Assembly: GCA_008360975.2 (NCBI GenBank)
Contig: CM039183.1
Coordinates: 81,938,350 to 82,002,349, forward strand
DNA length: 64,000 nt
Reading direction: 5' to 3'
Origin: Lichenostomus cassidix
Taxonomy: Eukaryota; Chordata; Aves; Passeriformes; Meliphagidae
Shown: positions 23,101 through 33,942 of the stretch, piece after piece
How positions within the stretch are numbered: position 1 is the stretch's first letter
How the letters are laid out: every line of letters starts with the position of its first letter
Made by a program: the position numbers and the translations under genes
Notes under the pieces: model-generated
The model's database searches: none
What the model saw: only the letters and a program-made list of their open reading frames with translations
What the model was told of the DNA's origin: nothing

Positions 23101-26100
23101 GTGGCTTTCAAATAAAACAGTCCTAAAAGAAAAATTTAGGAGAGATTGGAGTAGGTGACCAGTGATCAGTTATTCTCTTCTTGAATATTGTCTTGTGGTG
23201 TGAAAATGGTTAAAAAAACCTATGTGCTGCACTTAACGGACCTCATCTTGTAAAGAGGTCTGCTATGTATGAAAATCTGCTTTATGAGGAAAAAATATGC
23301 AAGAGGAGTGTACTGTGAGTAATTTCCCTTTAATGTTTTTCCATAGAGAAAATTCAACACATCAAATGTCAAACTATTTGAAGGGTAAATAAACAGGTAC
23401 ATTTAGAGCAATGAAAAACAGTCTTGAAGGCCCAAAGCATACATGAATGTTAAAAGCAGCACAACTATGCTATAAACAGAAAAAAATGCTCCTAATAAAA
23501 ACTTTGAGCATTTTATACTTGTCTGCTTGGTGAGCAAAAGGAAAATGAATATGTCCAATTCAGAAGTCGATTTAAGGCAAAAGATTCTTATAAAATTAAA
23601 GCTTATAGAGCTAGAAGTAAACATTTGTAAAAGGAAATGGAAAACAAATTGTTTTAAGTTCAAAAGGTATCTTTAAAGTGAGAAAACTGGATTAAAATAA
23701 AACATGAAACATTGTTTTGCACAATGTCTATCTCTTATTTGCATTGCTTTTTATGCCCCCTGATCAAGGAATGTGAGTCCTTCAGGTTCATCAAGCAGAT
23801 AGAAATACAGTAAATAATGATAGTTATTTATATTCAATACATTAATTTTCATTTCTAGACTGCAATATCAGTATCTGCTTGGTAAATAAGTAGTGTTTTG
23901 TTCTCAGTTTAGGATCTATGTTTTAAGCAAAACAAGGCTATCACAGTTTGAAGTGCAACTGCACACGGAAAGAATATCGTCATAGTGTTTTGTAATTAAT
24001 TTCCCTCAGTTACCCTAATCCTCTTTTTTCCATATTAAGCTAGCCTAGTTTATAAGACTGAATATCAATATTCTGCAATACCATGATTGCAAACTGTATT
24101 TACAAGCCCAACATTTAACACCTCTTCTCTCTCTTGTATCATGCCCTAAATACTATGCTGTTTGTTGGGGCATAGTTAGCAAACTGCTTGTTGTAGGAGC
24201 AGATTTTTTTCTATAAACAAGCTCATCAGTGATCCTGCAAACTTTGTGTGTTACAGAAAAGTGAATGTAGAAAATGAATGGGCCTATGTGGTGTTGTAGA
24301 TAGGAACTAGTGCTTTATTATGGGTTAGCCCACAAAGATGTTGCCTGGTGCTCATCAAGCTCAGTAAATGTTGCCTGGAAAATTAGCTTGGTTAAGAGTG
24401 CTAGAAATTAAAGACAGCTAAATAACAGAATGAGAACTAGTTTTGGCAGGAGATGTCTATATCTGCATGACAATATTGTTGGAAAAAGAAACAGGAATAG
24501 TTTATTAGCAAATGGCTTTCTGGAAAGAAACTTAACAGATATAGCCTTCTCAGCATGAGCTCTAATATGCTTTGTTTCAAACAAGTGCAGCTTGTATGAA
24601 TATTTCTTTTTCAGTGGGTTTTAGCATGTATGAAAGATGCCAGACTGGGAGCTTTGGAAACCGAGTTTATTTATCCAAAGGAATCCTACAGCCCCAGCAA
24701 CAGCAGTAAGAACCAGTGCTCACTTCCTCACACTGAGAAGCCTGTTCTGAGGAATTACTAATAAAGTCATCAAATAGGTCAGCTTCCATGTACAGTAGCC
24801 TTTGCCCTCTTTGCAGAGGCTGCCAGCAGGAATGCCGATTAATGACAGCTGTGTTGGACATTTGTTGACTGGGAACAGAACCGAGCTTGCAGATCTCTTT
24901 CACACAGCCTACAAAACACCCAGCAAATGGCAGTCTCTTTGACCTTGGACAGCATTAGAAGTATTTTCCAATGAGGAAAAACTTCTCAAAAGCAGTAGGT
25001 TGCTCAGCAGAGAGAAAAAAACAGGGTTTTTTCTTATCCTGTTTCTCATTCTATAATCTTATTCTAGGCTGGGCAAGTTCCCTTTGCAAAGTTTAACAAA
25101 AACCACATAAATTTACCGAAAATTTATGTGAGTATGTCAGGGAAGCCCTTTTTATGTGACAGCAAAGATATTCTTGAATTATTTGTTACTTCATTCATGA
25201 AAATGTTACTAAAAATAAGTTCTGTTTAGAAAGGGAATATTTTTCCAGCATATTTTGTGAAACGATTGTTTTTTCTTGGATTTAAAATTTTGCTTTGAAA
25301 ATACGAAAATTCCATTATATCAGAATGCACCAGAACTCTTACAGAGACCTTAAAAGATCCTTTTCTGAAATTCAGGACCCTTCAAAAAGTGTATGCAGCA
25401 GAGTGCTATCTAGGGTAAGTTTTAGAAACATTTACTTTTAAATAAGTTTAAAAGTACGTGTGATAAAATAAATCATACAAATATTCTGCTGACTTAAGGC
25501 AGACTTTGGCATGATCCGTGGCCATTCACACCCTCAACAAAGCTTTGTCTCTGACGCTATGGGAGTACTTAACACTTGAATTCCCCCTGGTGCTCAGCAA
25601 ATGTCTGGTTATCCTGCTGCTTTCGAAGCAGATTTTGTCTTATTTTTGGTTAGTGCTTGCACATACCTTTTTAGATGACACTTCACTAAAACAGGACTGA
25701 ACAATATGATGTTTCAAAATCTGAAAAGCAGAAAGTTTTGAGTTCAGAGATGAGCATATTACAAAGAAATCTTTTGGGGAGAGAAAGTAAATGGCAAATA
25801 AAGATGCTTAGTGTTTCGGATGTGCACTTCTGACCACTTGGCATCTTGTCAATAGAGTTCCATCTTTAAAAATGTAGGTTATATTCATTCACTTGTTGGA
25901 GACCCAAACCCTTATGCCCTAAATCAGGGACACAATCAAAAATCTTCCCTGGGGAGAAGGTACAGACAAAGCCAAGAAAAGGAGGTCCTCACAGACTTGC
26001 ATCATGAAGTTTCTTCATTCATTTCCCCTCTGGGCCAATGAACAGTTCTCAGAATATTTTCTGAGACTCTGCAGATTCGTGAGGTCTCCCCAGTCCCTGG

Positions 26101-26942
26101 AGTAGGCAGAAAATCATAAAATCACTTGCCATTCTTGTAGTCAAGTCCACCTGACTAAGGAAAGCCACAAGTATCAGGAGGCTCCTTTATTTTTACAGAC
26201 ACAAGTATTAATTATAGTTGTATTCCTTTTCTAAATCAGTTCCTCAGATCTGCTGAGCAACTCAGACATGGACAAATTATTGCATGGCAAGACTTTTTCT
26301 AGGTTAAAGGAATATTGCCATTAAAATAGAAGAATTCTTGCATATAAGTGGATGAGAAGTATTAAGTCCATAATTTTATGCCACTTGCACCCACTCCACA
26401 TTAGTGTATCTCAAGTTTCAAAAAGGTCCTAAGAATTCACAATATCATACACTGTGCTATGGACCATAAATATGCAAGTCTAGTACAGGAAAGATGTTTC
26501 TGTTTCCTGGTGACATGAATTAGCAGAAATCTTTTCTTTTTAGCAAATTTTACATTCCTGTTAAGATGAGTAAAAGCAATATGCCTGAACAATGAAGGAG
26601 GAGATTTCCAGGAAGTTAAATTCGAAGAACATGAGGAATGCCTCTTGAATCTACTCACTGGAACATTTGGTAAATTTGTGCTGCAAATTTTTGACTTGCA
26701 AATTGATCTTGCAATTGACATGACAATGTCCTTTGCTAACAGAGTGACTTTACAATAATTAGTTTTCTGTTTCTTTTCTTGCACGTGTGCTACATTTGTC
26801 TGAATATTTTTCCCTGTATCAAAAAGTTATTAGGTATATTGCACCAGTTCATTAGAAATTTTTCTACAGTTTCATTAATAGGGAAAGAGAAAGAAGGATA
26901 GAAAAGTAAGTGTATTCCATATTATGATGGGAATGCAATAAT

Positions 26943-26977
26943 ACTTTATGGTACCTAGCTGAAAGGTACCATAAAGT
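26943..26977. repeat. hairpin, 13-bp perfect arms, 9-nt loop
   Basis: Left arm 26943-26955 (actttatggtacc) is the exact reverse complement of 26965-26977. The loop is tagctgaaa. It could extrude as a cruciform or be a remnant of a foldback element; there is no evidence of function. Confidence 0.9.
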
Positions 26978-28077
26978 TTTTTTGCTTACTTTGGTTATTG
27001 TGATACTTTTAAACAGTATCAGATTTCCTTATGAAAACCAAAAAAAGAAATACATGAAAAGGTATCCTCAGTTAGAAAGAGGAAAGACATTTCTTTGTGC
27101 ATTGCTCTAAAATGTTGTGCTGGATTAGGAGTGAGTGCATATTTCATTCAGAATAAAAGTTAGAAGACAGCAGCTGTTGAATTGGTTTTAAACTGATCAA
27201 AAATTCTTTGTGGCCCTACTACAATAAAAGATACAGATCACTTGATAGTTGAAGCTGGATTTAATGAGTTTATTACATAGTTTTACTGTCTAAAAATAAA
27301 ATTACTTGTTTCTTCTGGCTCTTCAAGGAATATGCCTGTCATCTTTCAAAGTTTATCTCTTTAATGACAATTTCAAATTTTAGCAGTATATAAAACACAT
27401 TTGGGAAACAAATAATAAAAATACATAATAGCTTTCACAAACAACATTGACTGTTATGGTTTCATTGGCAACTACTCTCATAATGATATTCAAGAGTAGA
27501 AGACAACAGAATAATTTTACATGTATCAAGTTACATAATTAATGAATAGAAACCAGTTAAAATCAGAAGGCAATGTTTTAAATACTCTTATTGTCTTGAG
27601 ACAGGGAGAATTTTGATATTGCCATGAGACACTGGACTAAATCTAGAGAGCTGGTGAATTTGGAGGGTCTGTGCTAATGCAACTTCATGTTCGGAACACC
27701 TGTTTTTCTAACAGAATGATTCCATCTTAGAGTTGGATTCTTTTCATTATTTTGGCTGGTTAAGCACCCTCTGACTTTTGCCTGTTGATCAAGTGCATTA
27801 GAGACTCTAAATTTTAAATTCCTGTTATTCATTCCTTCAAATAGTGGTATGTCAAACTATACTACAGTGAGAGTGTCTTTAAGGTTTTATTTATGTTTTA
27901 CAGCACATCTGCACATACACTCCCAAAACATTCTTGGCATTCTCATCAGGAACTAGTTAGTTCTGCACACTACTTCTCATTCTATGTCTCTTATGCCTTC
28001 TCATACAAAAACTCCCATAACTTCTTTGGGAACTACAACATATTGTTATCTTTTTGTACACATATTGAAAGCTGAAG

Positions 28078-28118
28078 GTGCTGTAGAGGTGCTGTAGAGG
28101 CACTGTAGAGACACTGAG
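28078..28118 (+). repeat. 11-bp minisatellite, about 3.7 copies
   Basis: Two perfect gtgctgtagag units are followed by gcactgtagag and a partial acactgag. A short array, likely slippage-derived. Confidence 0.85.
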
Positions 28119-28830
28119 GCAATTAATTTATATATTTTTTCAGAGGAAAAGATGCCTGCCTCATTTCTACAACTTCTTGTGATATGTCAAGCTTCCTTGA
28201 AATTCTTGCAACTCTTTACTATGCAAATGCAAATGTATTTAGCTGGAAAGGTTGGATAGAATTAATAGATTCTAATGAGAATACTGCTAAGAATTCAAAT
28301 TAATATTTAATGCATGCCTGCTTCTGTGTGTATATTTTTAGAAATTTGGATCTTAAACTGACATTCCAAGGCAATATTCTTTGCTGAAGAAATTACTCTT
28401 ATATCTCAAGTTTCCTAACCTTTTCCTTCTCCTCTTATTTAGGATTTTTGCAGCACTTATCAGGTGAGGTTGTAGCAAGATGAGGACAGTTTGAAGAACT
28501 TTTGTGGTTTTAGTTCACTGCAAGGCAAAAATTTTCTAGGTTAAAGTCTTCCTTAGTGTATATGACTCAATATCAAGCCAGAAATAATTAGTGAGATTTT
28601 GGGAGAGGAGTGGTGTCAACGATCTGGCATTTGGAGTGATTTTCAATGGATTCATGCCATTGGTGGATATGGGAAACTTATTTGGAAAGAGGAACCATTT
28701 CTCCATAGACTGCATCCAATTTTTCAGAATTCCTAGTAGTTACTTCAGCACAGCTTATCAGATGGAATTTGTGACTGAGCTGATCAATGTTTCCTAGAGC
28801 TGTCCTTGTCAGCTATGAGATTCAGCTGAG

Positions 28831-28851
28831 AGATTTTTTTAAAAAAAATCT
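28831..28851. repeat. A/T palindrome, 10-bp arms
   Basis: The left arm agattttttt (28831-28840) is the exact reverse complement of aaaaaaatct (28842-28851), with a single A at the centre. On its own it is simple low-complexity sequence. Confidence 0.8.
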
Positions 28852-29409
28852 ATTTGGTGAAGAGGATTTCTCAGGTCCCCTTAACTACCACTGCTAATCA
28901 CTAACTAACTTCAATATTAAAAATTGGAGTAAGTACTTAAAAAAGGAATTCTATGGAAGATACTGCAGTGGTGCCTGCAGCTGTTATCTGTGGGTTCCCT
29001 TAGAGCCAACCAAAGTTGAATACCTTTATTCCCAAGTGACATGTAGCATACAGCAAAAACCTTGGAAAGTGTTTTAATATTTTCACTATTTCTTAAAATG
29101 GTGTAGAAATAAGTGAATTATAATACATTCTGGCTTCTAATTGTTGGCATTAAATATGTGTCTAAATCTTTACAAAGCTGAGGCCTGCAGAAGCAAAAAT
29201 TATGAGACTGCAGGTTAAAAGTGTAACTTTTTTCTAAATATTTGAATAGTTTATAAAGATGGGCATTCTAAGGTATGTCTACTTATGTTAATTTCCAGAA
29301 AAATGGGAAAATTCATATGCCTTTTAATAGTAATCTCTAGGGAAATAAGCAGAAACACTATATACATGAGGCGTAGTCCAGAAAATGCTTATGGGAGCAT
29401 GCCCTGAAA

Positions 29410-29590
29410 CCATAGAATTATCATAGAATTATAGAATGTCTTGAGTTGGATGGGACCTTAAAAATCATCTAGTTCCAACTCCCCTGTCCTGGCAGGACAC
29501 CTTCCACTGGACCAGGTTGCTCTGGACCCCATCTCCAACCTGACCTTCAATATTTCCAGAAACAGGACATCCACAGCTTCTCTGGGCAAG
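29410..29590 (-). mobile_element. CR1 LINE 3' end
   Basis: The plus strand starts with repeats of catagaatta and atagaatg, the reverse complement of the CR1 terminal repeats. It continues with the usual gagttggatgggacctta and ccaactcccctgtcctgg text. The copy ends at about 29590 in gggcaag, so only the 3' untranslated end remains. It is moderately diverged. It lies 170 bp from the LTR at 29763, but the two insertions are independent because the LTR has its own target-site duplication. Confidence 0.92.
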
Positions 29591-29951
29591 TCATGAAGGA
29601 TTAACTTCCCAGTGAAACCCAGCAACTTTCTGATACAGTTCAGAATGTTGAGGAAAAAAAAAAGTTATTCTTAGCTATGTAAACTAATCTTTGAGAGAAA
29701 AAATGCTAGCAGAAGTGGAAACTGCAGTGTGTCTGAAAGTACCTTGCTGTCCAGTGAAGGACTGTAGCAACGTGGTCCTGAAAAATTCCATGCGACTTTT
29801 CCTTTGTCCCCCTGCTCTGTATGTTATTGGCTGTTTTTGAAATATGCACCCTGCATTATTAGCAATCTATTGGTGTGTTCCCCTGCCTGTCTTCCCTTCA
29901 GACCTCCTGGGATTGGCTCTGGGGGGGCCAATCCCTCCCTCTTTCCCTTCC

Positions 29952-29959
29952 CTTATAAG
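29952..29959 (+). promoter_or_regulatory. LTR TATA box
   Basis: CTTATAAG sits 18 bp after an inverted CCAAT pair and about 113 bp before the LTR polyadenylation signal, as expected of a retroviral promoter. Whether it is used today cannot be seen from sequence. Confidence 0.7.
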
Positions 29960-30071
29960 CCAATGCTGGCATGAGCCCACCCGTCGCTATCTCCGAGCCT
30001 GCCAGCCACCCTACTCCCTTCCCCTGCTTTCCTCTCCCTTCTCCTTCTCTGCAACCGCCCCCGAAGACCCT

Positions 30072-30077
30072 AATAAA
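30072..30077 (+). terminator. LTR polyadenylation signal AATAAA
   Basis: A canonical hexamer within R of the plus-strand LTR. It could end transcripts entering from the left. Confidence 0.7.
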
Positions 30078-30288
30078 CTTCTCTGGCAGACCTGGAGATG
30101 GTGTCCAGCGGGTTCTTTTGTCTCACCTCCCGTTTCCTGCTGAATTTCTGTGGCCGGAGTCTCATGCCACGCTAAGTGCACGCCGGGGCTGCCCTGCCAG
30201 ACTTTCGTGGAGATACGCGCCGCGGCGACCTCGTTTCGTGAAGTTGCCGCTTCCTGCCATCACCCCGCAGTGAGAAACATCAAAGGAC

Positions 30289-33200
30289 AGCAATTTTGAA
30301 TGGAGCCTGTCCTAATTTGCAAGAGGAGAAAAGCTTTAGGAGAGGCTGATGTATTAGAAGGCATTAAGAAGAAGGCATTAATTTCAGACAAGCTGAAATT
30401 TTTGTTTTAGTCCCTGGCCAGACATGGCAGAGGTGTAGGGCCTGCTGTGTTATCTTTTGTGAGGGAAGACAGAGTGCAAGCCAGTGACTTGTTTCTTCTG
30501 AGAAAGAAGAGATGTTTCTTCTGAGAAATGTCTTGAACAAGAAAAATTAAAGTGTCAGAAGCACAACCTCTTTTTAATTTCCAGAAAGCCAAAACCCCAA
30601 GGAATGAACAAAATACAAAGAAGTGACACAGCTGATGATATGTCATAGTTTAAAAACAGACTTTTGAATTAGGAGAATAAACTCCTAATATTTTCCTGTA
30701 TCTGAGGTTAAATATTTGTAGAAACATTTCTATGTCTTGTTACATCTAACTTCCAATTCAAACTGACTTAGATCTGGTTGAAAATAGGCTGAAGAACAGT
30801 ATTTGGGGCAGTTGTAAAAGGAAGCAAAAGCATATTGTGTTGGAATGAGGTGCTTAATGCATTTCTTCTTTACTTAATTGTACATTTTTCTCATTGTGTT
30901 CATGTAGAATGGGGAATAAATAAAATTTAAATTTTTTTCTGTAAATTAAAAATTTCTAACTTCTGCATATGCCTTTGTATCAGTCCTCTGTCATTCTAAC
31001 GTGCAGTATCTTCACTTTAATTTCACGTTCACTTTCAGTCTGCTTATGTTACAGAGATACAGTACTACCTATTACTCAAGATATTCATGTTGATTCAGCA
31101 CATTTTGTCTCAGAAGTCTTAACTTTCCTTAGAAACAGTCATCATCATTATGTTAATAAGTCAGACACTTTAAAAATCTCACTCTTATTAATTTTATCAG
31201 CAGCCACCATTTTACTGGATTTTCAGTTTTCTATCAGATTACTTTATTACCAGTATCTACTAGATGTTTTTTCATCCATTTAAGGAATGGTTCGAACAAC
31301 TTTTCATTTAATGCCGTGATACTTTTGTGAAATTCAGTGAAGTGGAGACAATGGCCGGTCAGATCTGACCCTCTCATTCAGTGACTGTTCCTAGGCCACA
31401 ATCTCTTTGCATTTTAATTTCTCACAATTTATTGTCCTTTTGTTCAGCACTTTCACTAGAGGACTTCAAAGCAGTCAACAAACAATAAAATGAAGAATTA
31501 CTCAACCAATTAATTGCTCATCATAATGTCTCACCTTTGAGGATATAGTACCTCATTATAAGGACTCCTACTTTAATTTTATCTTATTCTCTTATTCTGG
31601 GCAAAATTCAGTGTGGCCTGTAGTTCCTTCTTACCCCACCAGGTAGACTTATAGAAGTGCATCAGAGGCCCCTTGCTATGGACCTTTTTCTTTCTAGCAG
31701 AATCTGGCATGTACAGGGTGGATGCTCTACGCCCACACTGCTCCCTGAAATGCATCCATCCAGGGCGCTGCTTGAGTGCTCGCCCACGCCTGGCAGTCAG
31801 GGAACATTCTCATTTGCTGACTTTAGACTTCTCCAGGAGAATTATGCTCTGGAGAGAAAAAGAACAATGAAGTTTCAGTATGGGGAGAGGAGAGAAAGGT
31901 CATATTGAATGCAAGTTTGTTATCATTTTGATCAAGGAGATTATGTGCAAGGATCTTAACTTGTACTTTCTCATCAGTTTATTTCTGTCTCCACAGCTTT
32001 TAACCCATCTGCTTTATCATCTTGCAGCCTCCCATAAATCAGTTTCAATTTATTACTTTGCTTTCAACTAAAGATATCCTGATCCCTACTGCTCATGCAC
32101 TGTTCATAATTTTGCTGGTAAACAGACATTGCATACAATGACATCAACATAAAGGTACCACATCAATCTCACAGGATCCAGGAGTATGGACTCATTCAGA
32201 TAGTGTGACTTTTTTTTTTTTAATTTTTTTAAAAATTTCTTTTTAATTCTGCAGTTAGCTGGCTTTTTTTAAAGTTCAGTTTCAAAGCCATTGAATTTTA
32301 TTTAATTTTTATTTAATTTTTTCTGAGGTGCTCATTAGTTGCACAGTGGATAACATTCTGGTGCAAAATGGTGGTCAGGGATGGTCAGAGGGCTATTTCA
32401 AGGATTTAAATGGTTTTGATACAAGTGGAGGGAGTGCATGGTCTGAACAAGCAAAAAGGAGAAAACAAACACTGAGCAGTTTATTTCCCTTCTGAATTGC
32501 AGGTAAAAGGTGTGAATCAGCATCTGCAGTTTTCTTCATTTTTTGCAGGTCTAGTTCTCATTGTTTGACAAGAATAGTCAATATTGGGGTTTATACAGTT
32601 AGAAGGAAATAACAGTGAACAAAGGAGGACGGCGAGTGGAAGATCTGCACATTGGTGTCTCTTGCAAATACTCATTGATCTAAGGCAGTATGCCTTGCAG
32701 ATCTCAAAACAAGCAACATGACACCTTATCATGTAATTTTTCTATGGAAGGATACATTTTCAGTAGTAGAAATGTTTTGAAGTAATGTTTTCATGCCTGC
32801 GATATTAGAAAACTTTGTGAAGAATAAACATAAGAAATATGAGGCATAAGAAACAAACCAGCCAAACAACCTATAAGTCCTTGTTGTGCCTGTACAAAAG
32901 GAATGCTTTATTTTGTGGTTAATAGGCTTGATTGAAAGCTCACTTTCAAGTCAAAGGGAATCGTTCCATTGACTTTCCATTCTTAACTGGAATTTGGGCC
33001 CAACCTTACATCCTTTAGACTTGAGCTGCAGTTGTAGTCAGTAAATTGGAAACCCTGTGCAGAGAATTTCACCCGACCACTGGTCCTCTGGTTTGTTGCA
33101 GTCTCTTCCTAGAGGTGATGGATGACAGCTGCAGATGCCAATGGAGAATTAACACAATGGCCAGTGACACATGGCAAAAAAGGTTAAAAAGACGTGTAGA

Positions 33201-33623
33201 CATTTGCATGTCCAAAACATGTGAGTGTCTAGCTGACCTTGTACAGTATTGTGCTTGAGGTAGCAAGAAGGAACATGGCTGTGATGTAATCGAATGTTTG
33301 ATAGAAGCTTTCACTGAATCAAAAGAATGTATCCAGCTTTATTTCTAAGATCCCAGGTGTGCCCAAGAGTTTTAACTGAATGAAGACTGATGGCCAGATG
33401 GACAGCAGTGCAACACTTCTGTTGCACAGGGTTCTGGCTAATGGAATAATTTCCTCTCTTAAATCTGTGAGGTGAAAATGTTCCCATCCTGCATGTATCA
33501 TCCTGAAACAGATGTTCAAACGTTTCCCCTATGTACACTGACTCAGCAGAATATTATGTTGTGTAATCACTGGTAATGAATTAAGAGCCATTTATGGTAT
33601 GAAACCCAGAGTTCCAACATTTA
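30289..33623. other. AT-rich DNA, no gene recognised
   Basis: No recognisable gene. A T/A homopolymer-rich patch is at 32210-32250. Frames of 104 codons (30969-31283) and 83 codons (31657-31908) match nothing I know. Overlapping frames at 33046-33314 are Cys-containing on the plus strand but lack any family signature. Confidence 0.65.
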
Positions 33624-33630
33624 TCCAAAC

Positions 33631-33935
33631 TGTTTATTGAACTGGGGGAAGTGACAGGAAACACTAAATTTGGTCCATCAAGGTGCAATATTGAAATCAG
33701 ACCAAGATCTAAAGAAGAGCTGCGAGTTGAGTAGGTCAGGCCAGTCGCTGTTGAGCCACTAGCAGAGAAAAAGACCCGGGTTCTCAGTGTGACAAGAAAA
33801 AGGAAATTTATTATTTTGATTTCAATATATATAGACTTTTCAGAGGTCACCCAGATTGGCCAGTCAGAAACCTCCCCCTAGGCCTGATTGGCCAGGCCTG
33901 AACTGTCCAAATCTGGAGACACTGTTCTAACAACA
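33631..33935 (-). mobile_element. short solo LTR (305 bp)
   Basis: The element begins TGTTTATTGAAC and ends TCTAACAACA on the plus strand. The flanks share tccaaac at 33624-33630 and 33936-33942. On the minus strand it starts TGTTGTTAGAAC and has two ATTGGCC/GGCCAAT boxes (plus-strand 33855-33859 and 33887-33891). A TATA-like atatatata follows (about 33825-33833), then AATAAA (plus-strand 33807-33812), all in the correct order for U3-R-U5. The shared flank is 7 bp, longer than the usual 4-6, so one base may be coincidence. Family not identified. Frames across it are not genes. Confidence 0.8.
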
Positions 33936-33942
33936 TCCAAAC

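Larger units (their letters stand above)
20147..29409. other. long AT-rich stretch, no gene recognised
   Basis: About 9.3 kb without a recognisable gene or named transposon. Local items are an AT-rich tandem patch near 21230-21265, a 10-bp-arm inverted repeat at 25104-25130, a 13-bp-arm hairpin at 26943-26977, an 11-bp minisatellite at 28078-28118 and a 10-bp-arm palindrome at 28831-28851. A slightly GC-richer island at 24660-24930 has a 78-codon minus frame (24667-24903) that resembles nothing I know. Frames of 100 and 115 codons (20526-20828, 22241-22588, 26437-26784) also look random. Confidence 0.65.
29763..30282 (+). mobile_element. solo LTR, ERVK-like (family shared with 19610-20140)
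   Basis: A 520-bp element starting TGTAGCAACGTGG and ending AACATCA, flanked by a perfect 6-bp target-site duplication AAGGAC at 29757-29762 and 30283-30288. U3 has ATTGG/CCAAT boxes, including an inverted pair at 29910-29918 and 29926-29934. A TATA box CTTATAAG follows at 29952-29959. R ends after AATAAA at 30072-30077, and U5 is CpG-rich (about 30170-30260). No viral genes are attached. The two open frames across it (99 and 100 codons) are accidental. The CpG cluster is part of the LTR, not evidence of a host gene promoter. Confidence 0.94.

Noticed and set aside
30170..30265. CpG-rich patch that might be a CpG-island promoter
   Set aside because: It is the U5 end of the plus-strand LTR and stops exactly at the LTR boundary.
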